A stretch of 5,530 nucleotides of DNA, taken from an uncultured Granulicatella sp. (GTDB lineage Bacteria > Bacillota > Bacilli > Lactobacillales > Aerococcaceae). The notes under the pieces were generated by a model. It saw only the letters and a program-made list of their open reading frames with translations. It was not told the origin of the DNA and did not search any database. This document shows, one piece after another, positions 1 to 4,980 of this stretch (its first letter is position 1; the number at the start of each line of letters is the position of its first letter). The stretch lies in contig CALATC010000043.1 in assembly GCA_937891475.1 (NCBI GenBank), positions 1-5,530 on the forward strand, written 5' to 3'. The position numbers were made by a program, and so were the translations under genes.

Positions 1-6
1 TATAAA

Positions 7-127
7 ATAACATTTTCGGGGCAAGGTGTAATTCCTTACCGGCGGTATAGTCCGCGAGCCAAATAAGGCATGATCTGGTGCAATTCCAGAACCGATAGTG
101 ATAGTCTAGATGAGAGAAAATGGTTAT
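7..127 (+). promoter_or_regulatory. FMN riboswitch aptamer (RFN element)
   Basis: This is the FMN-sensing aptamer in the leader of the riboflavin transporter gene. The RFN signature blocks appear in order: TTCGGGGCAAGGTG at 15-28, ATTCCTTACCGGCGGTATAG at 31-50, TCCGCGAGCC at 51-60, CTGGTGCAATTCCAGAACCG at 75-94, then the AGTCTAGATG...AGAGAA block at 103-118. The closing helix P1 can be read directly: ATAACATTTTC (7-17) pairs with GAAAATGGTTAT (116-127) with one bulged base. Family knowledge: FMN binding stabilises P1 and turns off riboflavin biosynthesis or transport genes. The promoter must lie at or before base 1, because the aptamer starts almost at the window edge. Confidence 0.96.
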
Positions 128-194
128 ATTTCACGTTCGAAGATACCAATCAATTTGATATATAAGAATGCAGCGATGAAATGTAGACCATTTT
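117..194 (+). promoter_or_regulatory. Antiterminator pairing of the FMN riboswitch
   Basis: AAAATGGT (117-124), the 3' strand of the aptamer P1 helix, is exactly complementary to ACCATTTT (187-194), which belongs to the 3' arm and loop of the terminator. U125 and G186 can add a wobble pair. Forming this helix breaks both P1 and the upper part of the terminator hairpin. It is therefore the expected FMN-free 'on' structure: without FMN the antiterminator forms and ribU is read; with FMN P1 holds 116-127 and the terminator is free to fold. The pairing is read from sequence; the switching is inferred from the riboswitch class. Confidence 0.8.
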
Positions 195-210
195 GTTGCT
201 GCATTTTTTT
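167..210 (+). terminator. Riboswitch-controlled intrinsic terminator
   Basis: AATGCAGC (167-174) pairs perfectly with GCTGCATT (198-205). The stem continues inward through 175-183 with 189-197, using several G-U wobbles, to give about 17 pairs around the loop TAGAC (184-188). A run of seven T (204-210) follows. It lies between the FMN aptamer and the ribU ribosome binding site, so it is the attenuator of the riboswitch and not the end of an upstream gene. Confidence 0.93.
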
Positions 211-289
211 CGTGCAGTTATACAAATGAAATGGAACAAGAATGTGAGAAACCATCCGATCCTTCACCCGGTTAAGGAGGAGATGTACG

Positions 290-910
290 ATGAGTACAAA
301 TGCAAAAACAGTGTCACGTTATGCGACAAAACCATTAATTTTAGTAGGACTATTCGGTGCGCTAAGCACAATTCTAATGTTATTAGAATTTAGTCTTCCA
401 TTTATTCCACCATTTGTTAAAATGGATTTTTCTGAATTACCTGTTATTTTAGGAGGTTATTTATTAGGACCATTATATGGTGCGTATATTGCAATTGTAA
501 AAGTTGCATTGAACTTTGTTTTAAATGGAACAACAACATTTGGAATTGGCGAGACAGTTAACTTAATTGGAAGTTTAAGTTTCATGTTACCAGCGGTATT
601 TTATTATAAATATCACCGTACATTCAAAGGGGCGATTACAAGTTTAGTGATTGGTACAACTACTGCAACAGTAGTATTGTTAACAGCAAATTATTTTGTA
701 ATTTTCCCATTATATGCAACAGCGATGCATTTCCCAATTGAAAAAATTGTTGCACTTGCAGCTACTACAAACCCATTTGTCACAAATTTATGGACATTGA
801 TGCTATTTGCCTTATTACCATTTAATGTATTAAAATTTGGCTTAAGCAGTGTACTATCGTTAATGCTTTATAAAAAAGTTGAAAAAGTATTAAAATTAGA
901 AAAACAATAA
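290..910 (+). CDS. ribU: Riboflavin ECF transporter S component RibU
   Basis: This is the substrate-binding integral membrane subunit that captures riboflavin and passes it to the shared ECF module (EcfA, EcfA' and EcfT, not encoded here). The protein is 206 residues, normal for RibU, with about six hydrophobic segments (roughly 15-36, 48-64, 65-80, 88-107, 113-142 and 165-194) and a lysine-rich C-terminal tail. Family-typical features are the small-residue helix LVGLFGALS (18-26), where S components usually contact EcfT, the LLEFSLP stretch (31-37), and KMDFSELPVILGGYLLGP (44-61) followed by a YG. The start is fixed by TAAGGAGG (273-280), nine bases before the ATG. An ATG at 283 is in another frame and lies too close to this site. 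The gene is transcribed alone, behind an FMN riboswitch and in front of a strong terminator, which supports riboflavin as substrate. Confidence 0.95.
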   Translation: MSTNAKTVSRYATKPLILVGLFGALSTILMLLEFSLPFIPPFVKMDFSELPVILGGYLLGPLYGAYIAIVKVALNFVLNGTTTFGIGETVNLIGSLSFMLPAVFYYKYHRTFKGAITSLVIGTTTATVVLLTANYFVIFPLYATAMHFPIEKIVALAATTNPFVTNLWTLMLFALLPFNVLKFGLSSVLSLMLYKKVEKVLKLEKQ

Positions 911-940
911 ATTTAATAACTCAAGAAATCCACTACCCAG

Positions 941-980
941 AACTTGTTAGAAATAACTGCCATTTCTAACAAGTTTTTTT
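941..980 (+). terminator. Intrinsic terminator of ribU
   Basis: A perfect 13-bp inverted repeat, AACTTGTTAGAAA (941-953) with TTTCTAACAAGTT (963-975), surrounds a 9-base loop and is followed by seven T (974-980). It lies 30 bases after the ribU stop codon and closes that transcript. Because A-runs flank the opposite arm weakly, it is unlikely to work well in the minus direction. Confidence 0.95.
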
Positions 981-1004
981 GTGGAAAAATTTTATTAAAT
1001 TCAC

Positions 1005-1031
1005 TTGTCCTTTTACTATATTTAGTATAAA
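1005..1031 (+). promoter_or_regulatory. Possible promoter and small dyad before the DUF2087 gene
   Basis: The DUF2087 gene sits between two terminators and so needs its own promoter. The best candidate is TTGTCC (1005-1010) with TATAAA (1026-1031), but the spacer is only 15 bp, shorter than usual. The region also holds a small inverted repeat, TACTA (1014-1018) and TAGTA (1023-1027), with a 4-base spacer that overlaps the -10 hexamer. It could be an operator or just AT-rich chance. Confidence 0.4.
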
Positions 1032-1070
1032 CTTTACAAAAATATGAATAAGGATTAGAGGCGTTATCGT

Positions 1071-1346
1071 ATGAAAGAGGAAAATATTTCTAGATTTATG
1101 AAGGATGGAAAAATTACGGTTCTTCCTAAAAAACAAAAAAATAAAATGGAAATTTTTGAATTTATTTATAATCATTTAAAGAATCATTCAGAAACTTATA
1201 CTGAGAAAGAATTGAATGAGAAGATTAAGGAGCTATATGATGATTTTGCTACAATGCGCCGTTATTTAGTGGACTATAAATTTGTGATTAGAGATGACTA
1301 TGGAAAAAGTTACCAACTGAATCCAGCGGTTGAATTAGAAAATTGA
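1071..1346 (+). CDS. DUF2087 domain protein, possible DNA-binding regulator
   Basis: This is a 91-residue soluble protein made almost entirely of one DUF2087 domain. The family pattern is visible: FMKDGKITVLPKKQKNK (9-25), a helix that reads as IFEFIYNHL (28-36), the YTEKELNEKIKEL segment (43-55), then ATMRRYLVDYKFVIRDDYGKSY (61-82 region), the typical 'LRR-x-LVD-x-x-x-(I/L)-x-R-x-x-x-G-x-x-Y' ending. The layout resembles a winged helix, and family members are usually called transcriptional regulators, sometimes fused to an extra HTH. This copy has no extra domain. The start is supported by AGAGG (1057-1061), nine bases upstream, a modest site. It is monocistronic between the terminators at 941-980 and 1361-1391. 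Its target is unknown; the family call is firm and the regulatory role is inferred. Confidence 0.85.
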   Translation: MKEENISRFMKDGKITVLPKKQKNKMEIFEFIYNHLKNHSETYTEKELNEKIKELYDDFATMRRYLVDYKFVIRDDYGKSYQLNPAVELEN

Positions 1347-1360
1347 AGATAAGAACAGAA

Positions 1361-1391
1361 AGCGGTAGAGGAGAGGACTCTATCGTTTTTT
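1361..1391 (+). terminator. Intrinsic terminator of the DUF2087 gene
   Basis: CGGTAGAG (1363-1370) pairs with CTCTATCG (1378-1385) through one G-U wobble, and the stem can be extended by A1361 and G1362 with T1387 and T1386. The loop is GAGAGGA (1371-1377), and six T follow (1386-1391). It lies 14 bases after the stop codon and separates this gene from the palindrome array of the next unit. Confidence 0.88.
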
Positions 1392-1423
1392 GGTTTGAGG
1401 AATTTTAAAAAGTTAAAACAATT

Positions 1424-1437
1424 TCGACTATAGTCGA
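1424..1437. repeat. Palindrome 1 of the TTCGA-TATA array
   Basis: TCGACTATAGTCGA is a perfect 14-base palindrome centred at 1430/1431. It is the most upstream of three related sites before the ATPase gene, 41 bp from the next centre. Its core reads CTATAG where the downstream copies carry a TATAAT hexamer, so it probably acts as a binding site only and not as a promoter element. Confidence 0.85.
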
Positions 1438-1463
1438 TAAAAATGGCAAAAAACCGATTTAGT

Positions 1464-1479
1464 TTCGATTATAATCGAA
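1464..1479. repeat. Palindrome 2 of the TTCGA-TATA array
   Basis: TTCGATTATAATCGAA is a perfect 16-base palindrome centred at 1471/1472, the best copy of the three. It contains TATAAT at 1470-1475, but no convincing -35 hexamer lies about 17 bp upstream. It is 41 bp from palindrome 1 and 40 bp from palindrome 3, centre to centre. Confidence 0.88.
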
Positions 1480-1486
1480 GCAACAG

Positions 1487-1515
1487 TTCCAATTTGCGTT
1501 TAATTCGAGTATAAT
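1487..1515 (+). promoter_or_regulatory. Probable promoter of the ATPase gene
   Basis: A consensus -10 TATAAT (1510-1515) with a weak -35 TTCCAA (1487-1492, three of six matches) and a 17-bp spacer. Transcription would start near 1522, giving a very short leader of about 20 bases before the ATG. The -10 box lies inside palindrome 3, so promoter and operator coincide. The poor -35 suggests either low basal activity or help from a bound factor. Confidence 0.6.
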
Positions 1516-1519
1516 CGAA
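1504..1519. repeat. Palindrome 3 of the array, overlapping the likely ATPase -10 box
   Basis: TTCGAGTATAATCGAA is the same 16-base palindrome with a single mismatch (G1509 against A1514), centred at 1511/1512. It contains TATAAT at 1510-1515. It lies 25 bases before the ATPase start codon, so a protein bound here would block RNA polymerase. This makes it the likely key operator of the array. Confidence 0.85.
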
Positions 1520-1531
1520 ATAGTAGAATAT

Positions 1532-1538
1532 GAGGTGA
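1532..1538 (+). promoter_or_regulatory. Ribosome binding site that decides the ATPase start
   Basis: GAGGTGA (1532-1538) stands five bases before the ATG at 1544. A GTG at 1535 and an ATG at 1538 are in the same frame but lie within or directly on this Shine-Dalgarno sequence and so cannot use it. The start is therefore set at 1544, nine bases inside the longest open frame. Confidence 0.8.
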
Positions 1539-1543
1539 TGAAG

Positions 1544-2758
1544 ATGGAATATATTGAAAGACCTAAATATATAAAACAAATTGAGAAGTTTATCGATAAG
1601 CCTGTTATTAAAATTTTGACAGGGATGCGACGTGTTGGAAAATCAACGATATTAATGATGATTAAAGATAAACTTCTTACAGCAATACCGGATCAACAAA
1701 AAATCTATATCAATTTTGAGTCTTTAGAGTTTATGCATATCAATGATGCGCAGTTATTGGCAAAATATTTAATGGATAAAACAAAAAATGTAGAAGGAAA
1801 AATGTATTATTTCTTTGATGAAATTCAGTTAGTAAACGACTGGGAAAAAGTAATCAATGGATTAAGAGTAGATAAAGATTGCGATATTTATATCACAGGT
1901 TCTAATTCGAATTTGATTTCTGGAGAACTTGCAACATTACTTGCAGGTCGTTATGTAGAATTTGAAATTCAGCCCTTTACTTTTGATGAATTTTCAATCA
2001 TTTTTAAAGACTATGTGTTATCTAAGGAAGAACTCTTTATGAAATTTATTAAAATCGGCGGGATGCCTATTTTAAAATATTTTAATTTAGAAGAAGATAC
2101 GAGTTATAAGTATTTGAATGATGTGTACAATACGGTTTTAGTTAAAGATGTATTGAACTATAACAAAATACGAGATGTGGATATTTTTAATCGTATTTTG
2201 TCTTTTGCGATTCAAAATATTGGTTCTACATTTTCAGCAAGTAGTATTAAGAGATATTTGAAGAGTGAAAGTAGGGAAGTTTCGATTGATACGATTCTTA
2301 ATTATTTAGAGTATTGTAGTAGAGCCTTTATTTTAAAGAAAGTTCCAAGATTTGACACAGTGGGAAAAAAGAATTTAAAAGTCGATGAAAAGTATTATTT
2401 GACAGACCATGGTTTTAGAGCTGCAAAAGGATATTCTAATACAAAAGATATTGAAAGAACTTTAGAAAATATTGTGTATATTGAGCTCATTTCACGAGGA
2501 TATAAAGTTGAAATTGGAAAAGTAAGGGATTTGGAAGTTGATTTCATTGCAAGTAAGGAAAATGAGAGAGTGTATTATCAAGTTTCCTATCTAATGGAAA
2601 CAGAAGAAACAAGACAACGAGAATTTGGCGTGTACCATCAAATGGATGATCATTATCCAAAATATGTTTTGTCAATGGATAAAGTAGACTTTAGTCAAAA
2701 CGGGATTATTCATAAAAATGTGACTGATTTCTTACTAGAAAAAACAATGGTCGAGTAA
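1544..2758 (+). CDS. AAA-type ATPase with DUF4143 C-terminal domain
   Basis: A 404-residue cytoplasmic protein, full length for the family of AAA_14/DUF4143 ATP-binding proteins. In order it shows: an N-terminal lead helix; Walker A GMRRVGKST (27-35); Walker B MYYFFDEIQ (87-95) with D92 and E93; a sensor-like ITGSNSNL (117-124); the family element LLAGRYVEFEIQPFTFDEF (132-150); a winged-helix-like segment (about 213-270, with SASSIKRYL and an LxYL core); KYYLTDHGFR (283-292); and an RNase/PD-(D/E)XK-like end. In that last part E309, D333 (EVDFI) and QVS (346-348) occupy the usual positions, with Q in place of the catalytic lysine, as is common in the family. ATP binding is secure. The cellular role of this family is not established; proposals include toxin-antitoxin-like or defence functions. 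It stands alone behind a three-palindrome array, which suggests autoregulation, possibly through its own winged helix. No membrane segments are present. Confidence 0.9.
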   Translation: MEYIERPKYIKQIEKFIDKPVIKILTGMRRVGKSTILMMIKDKLLTAIPDQQKIYINFESLEFMHINDAQLLAKYLMDKTKNVEGKMYYFFDEIQLVNDWEKVINGLRVDKDCDIYITGSNSNLISGELATLLAGRYVEFEIQPFTFDEFSIIFKDYVLSKEELFMKFIKIGGMPILKYFNLEEDTSYKYLNDVYNTVLVKDVLNYNKIRDVDIFNRILSFAIQNIGSTFSASSIKRYLKSESREVSIDTILNYLEYCSRAFILKKVPRFDTVGKKNLKVDEKYYLTDHGFRAAKGYSNTKDIERTLENIVYIELISRGYKVEIGKVRDLEVDFIASKENERVYYQVSYLMETEETRQREFGVYHQMDDHYPKYVLSMDKVDFSQNGIIHKNVTDFLLEKTMVE

Positions 2759-2865
2759 CCTGTGATGAGGCTTTTTGTTCCATGGGAAATGATAGCTTTA
2801 CTAGTATTTTGCAGAAAAATACGGTAGGATGGATAGCGGAATAAATGAAAGTTGAGGAGTAGAAT

Positions 2866-4335
2866 ATGAAAAAAGAAACGCGAAGTTTGTTTCAAACTGG
2901 CGCAATAGTGTTAAGTATCCTTTTTATCGTTCTTGCGATGATGAATTCACATTTTGATTGGCAATTATTAGCGATACCGGGAAGTGGTTTTGCCTTATTA
3001 GCAATTTTTATGAGTTGCTTATTATTATGGTTATTTGTTGGAATCGATTGGCCAAGTGTTTTATGTTTAATCTTATTAGGACTAGGATGGCTTCCGAAAG
3101 TAACGTATAGTCAAGTGTTTTCTCTTTCTTTTGGGAATAGCACGTTTGTATTTTTATTATTTACCTTTATTGTGACTTATGCTTTAGAACAGACGCCTGC
3201 TTTAAAACGGTTAGTCGGATGGTTTTTAAAAACGAATTTTGCGAAGACAAGTCCGAGTCATTTTTTAGGAGCTTTTCTGGGGGCTGTGTTAGTCATTAGT
3301 TGGTTTATTTCACCGACAATTTTATTTATGATTGTCTTTCCAATTTATGAAGAGATGATGGAAGTGTTTGGATTAGAAAAAGGGAGTCGACAAGCGTCCT
3401 TTATTTTAATTACATTATTTTCTACGATTGCGATTGGAACAGCGATGACACCGATTAATCATGTCTTTGCAATTACGGCAATGGGATTGTATCATACAGC
3501 AACTGGTATCAGTATTTCGAATGTCCAATATATGGGACTTGCGATGCCGGCAGGAATTTCTATTTTTGTTGGAATGTTGGCAAGTTTACATCGCTTATGG
3601 AAATTAGATTTATCAGAAGTAACATTCCAAAGTTTAGAATCCTTGGAAAATTTACCTGCGGTAACGAAAAAAGAAAAATGGATTGTTTCTATTTTTTCAA
3701 TTGTGATTACGTTATGGATTATTCCAGAGTGGTTAGGGATTTTATCGCCGAGCGTTGCAGCTTTCTTAAAATCTGCTGGAATGGCATTCCCGCCAATGAT
3801 TGGAGCTGTTTTATTAGCTTGTATTCATGAAGATGGAAAACCGTTAATGTCAATTCAAGAAGCTTTAACGCGTGGTGTTTACTGGCCAAGTTTATTATTA
3901 GTCGGAGCAACTTTAAGTTTAGGAACTTTATTAACGAAACCAGAATTAGGTGTATTACCTTTAATTGAAAGTGGACTAACTCCGTTATTCCATCAATGGA
4001 GTGCGATGATGATTGTTATTGTCTTTGTCATTTGGGCAGGATTACAAACGAATTTTTCATCAAATTTAGTAACGGTTTCTGTTGTAACAACTGTTTTAAC
4101 AACGATTGCAGCAAGTACGGATTTAGGAATTCATACAGCAGTTGTTGCTTGTTTAATTGGGTTTATGGCAAGTTTAGCGTATATGACTCCACCAGCAATG
4201 CCTTATGTAGCCATTTCTGTAGGTAGTGGTTGGACAAGTTCAAAAGATGCCTTTCTATACGGTGGATGGTTATTAGTGTTAAGTATTGTAAGTGCCGTTG
4301 CTATTGGGTATCCACTAGGAACTTTATGGATGTAA
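2866..4335 (+). CDS. DASS/SLC13-family anion permease
   Basis: A 489-residue polytopic membrane protein, the usual length for divalent anion:Na+ symporters (citrate, dicarboxylate or sulfate carriers), with about 11-13 hydrophobic segments starting near residue 12. The two inverted-repeat halves can be recognised. The first has FGNSTFVFLLFTFIV (89-103), then WFISPTILFMIVFPI (146-160) and GTAMTPINHVFA (191-202). The second has QTNFSSNLVTVSVV (394-407) and YMTPPAMPYVAI (439-450). The Na+/substrate motif 'SNT' reads SPT (149-151) in the first half and SNL (399-401) in the second, so cation coupling or substrate may differ from characterised members, and the substrate cannot be named. TGAGGAG (2853-2859), six bases upstream, supports the ATG. 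The 107-base gap before it holds no clear terminator or strong promoter, so read-through from the ATPase gene is possible. It is followed after 14 bases by chorismate mutase. Confidence 0.87.
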   Translation: MKKETRSLFQTGAIVLSILFIVLAMMNSHFDWQLLAIPGSGFALLAIFMSCLLLWLFVGIDWPSVLCLILLGLGWLPKVTYSQVFSLSFGNSTFVFLLFTFIVTYALEQTPALKRLVGWFLKTNFAKTSPSHFLGAFLGAVLVISWFISPTILFMIVFPIYEEMMEVFGLEKGSRQASFILITLFSTIAIGTAMTPINHVFAITAMGLYHTATGISISNVQYMGLAMPAGISIFVGMLASLHRLWKLDLSEVTFQSLESLENLPAVTKKEKWIVSIFSIVITLWIIPEWLGILSPSVAAFLKSAGMAFPPMIGAVLLACIHEDGKPLMSIQEALTRGVYWPSLLLVGATLSLGTLLTKPELGVLPLIESGLTPLFHQWSAMMIVIVFVIWAGLQTNFSSNLVTVSVVTTVLTTIAASTDLGIHTAVVACLIGFMASLAYMTPPAMPYVAISVGSGWTSSKDAFLYGGWLLVLSIVSAVAIGYPLGTLWM

Positions 4336-4349
4336 GAAAGGAAGGTATT

Positions 4350-4628
4350 ATGTTAGAAGAACAACGTCAAAAAATTGATTCTATTGATCGCCAAATTGTT
4401 GCGTTATTTGAAGAACGTACAAATGTAGTCGAAGAAGTAGCGAAAATTAAATTAGACAACGATATTCCGATTTTAGATAGTGGACGTGAGGAACAAGTGA
4501 TTTTGAAAGTTCAATCGTATTTAAAAGATGAGTCTTTAAAAGATGAGTTAGCTGAACTTTATACTGAATTAATGTGTATTTCTCGTGAACATCAAAAAAA
4601 TTGGATGTTTAAACAATCATATCGATGA
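4350..4628 (+). CDS. Chorismate mutase, AroQ class (monofunctional), 3' end altered
   Basis: This enzyme converts chorismate to prephenate, the first committed step to phenylalanine and tyrosine, in the cytoplasm. The 92-residue all-helical protein keeps every active-site position known from the E. coli AroQ domain: R6, R23, K34, D43, R46, E47, S78 and Q82 (equivalent to R11, R28, K39, D48, R51, E52, S84 and Q88). There is no fused prephenate dehydratase, dehydrogenase or DAHP synthase. The start at 4350 follows AAAGGAAGG (4337-4345 region), 14 bases after the permease stop codon. An earlier in-frame ATG inside the permease gene has no such site. The pair is probably co-transcribed. The last seven or eight codons (from about W85) overlap a recombinase remnant in a different frame, so the native C-terminus seems to have been replaced just beyond Q82. 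The enzyme should still be active if helix 3 stays stable. Confidence 0.9.
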   Translation: MLEEQRQKIDSIDRQIVALFEERTNVVEEVAKIKLDNDIPILDSGREEQVILKVQSYLKDESLKDELAELYTELMCISREHQKNWMFKQSYR

Positions 4629-4884
4629 AGAAATGCTTGAGAAAGCCTTTATGAAAGCAGTTGAACTGCTTCAAGAGCATAGATCTGATGTGCTAGATAA
4701 ATGGCAAAAGCTTGAACAGGGAGAAAATCTTCTCCATAAGCACTATGCAAAGAAGATGTATAAGATACTAGATTTAGATAAATTTGATGGAGTTATCATG
4801 AATCAAGTTCTCGACCACATCAGTATTTCAGAAGTTGGACAAATTGTAGTAACTTTCCTTGAAGGAACTGAGGTATTTTTATAA
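4603..4884 (+). pseudogene. 3' remnant of a large serine recombinase
   Basis: The frame GCLNNHIDEEMLEKAF... to ...FLEGTEVFL matches the C-terminal end of large serine recombinases (resolvase/invertase type with zinc ribbon). It has the last ribbon cysteine (4606-4608) followed by NNHIDEE, a helical KAFMKAVELLQEHRSDVL segment, and the closing 'dhI-x-(V/I)-x-x-x-G-x-I-V-x-F-L-x-G-T-E' motif. About 92 codons remain. The catalytic serine domain, the recombinase domain and most of the zinc ribbon are absent. The open frame extends back to an ATG at 4585, but that ATG lies within the chorismate mutase gene and has no ribosome binding site. An in-frame ATG at 4633, five bases after the mutase stop, could allow weak reinitiation. 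I treat it as a non-functional scar of a former mobile element. The family match is from memory of the motif, not an alignment. Confidence 0.72.
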
Positions 4885-4892
4885 GAAACTGT

Positions 4893-4915
4893 GACTGGGA
4901 AGTTGCAGTCTTTTT
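4893..4915 (+). terminator. Weak intrinsic terminator after the recombinase remnant
   Basis: GACTG (4893-4897) pairs with CAGTC (4906-4910) around the 8-base loop GGAAGTTG, followed by five T (4911-4915) and, after GAG, another T-run. The stem is short. It probably ends the permease/chorismate mutase transcript and may originally have been the recombinase terminator. Confidence 0.62.
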
Positions 4916-4925
4916 GAGTTTTTAT

Positions 4926-4934
4926 TGATATAAT
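4926..4934 (+). promoter_or_regulatory. Extended -10 promoter of the last gene
   Basis: TGATATAAT is an exact extended -10 element (TG-N-TATAAT, hexamer 4929-4934). No good -35 stands 16-18 bp upstream, where the terminator lies, which is typical of extended -10 promoters. Transcription would start near 4941, giving a leader of about 40 bases before the ATG at 4981. Confidence 0.7.
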
Positions 4935-4980
4935 GAAATTATAAATGTGAATATTGTTTAAATTCTCTGGAGGACGTATA

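Noticed and set aside
131..141. Additional TTCGA half-site (TTCGAA at 136-141)
   Set aside because: It lacks the TATA core and the second arm at the right distance; it lies in the riboswitch linker and looks like chance.
193..393. Open frame across the riboswitch terminator and the ribU start
   Set aside because: It begins inside the terminator hairpin, has no ribosome binding site, and overlaps ribU in another frame; the ribU Shine-Dalgarno clearly serves the ATG at 290.
966..1175. Minus-strand open frame over the ribU terminator and DUF2087 start
   Set aside because: AT-rich translation of a terminator and of an opposing gene, with no ribosome binding site and no family resemblance.
1424..1519. 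CRISPR-like array
   Set aside because: Only three short repeats, which are full palindromes with diverged centres and 24-26 base gaps, overlapping a promoter; no leader or cas genes. An operator array explains them better.
2759..2865. Terminator after the ATPase gene and promoter for the permease gene
   Set aside because: CCT...AGG followed by CTTTTT (2759-2776) gives only a three-pair stem, and hexamer pairs such as TTGTTC/TTTACT are weak, so neither is strong enough to annotate.
3597..3910. Open frames on both strands inside the permease gene (3597-3830 plus, 3719-3910 minus), and similarly 3996-4226
   Set aside because: They are out-of-frame readings of a well-supported membrane protein gene, with no start signals.
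4230..4349. N-terminal extension of chorismate mutase back to an ATG at 4230
   Set aside because: The extra 40 residues overlap the permease gene out of frame, look unlike any AroQ leader, and have no ribosome binding site; the start at 4350 has a good one.
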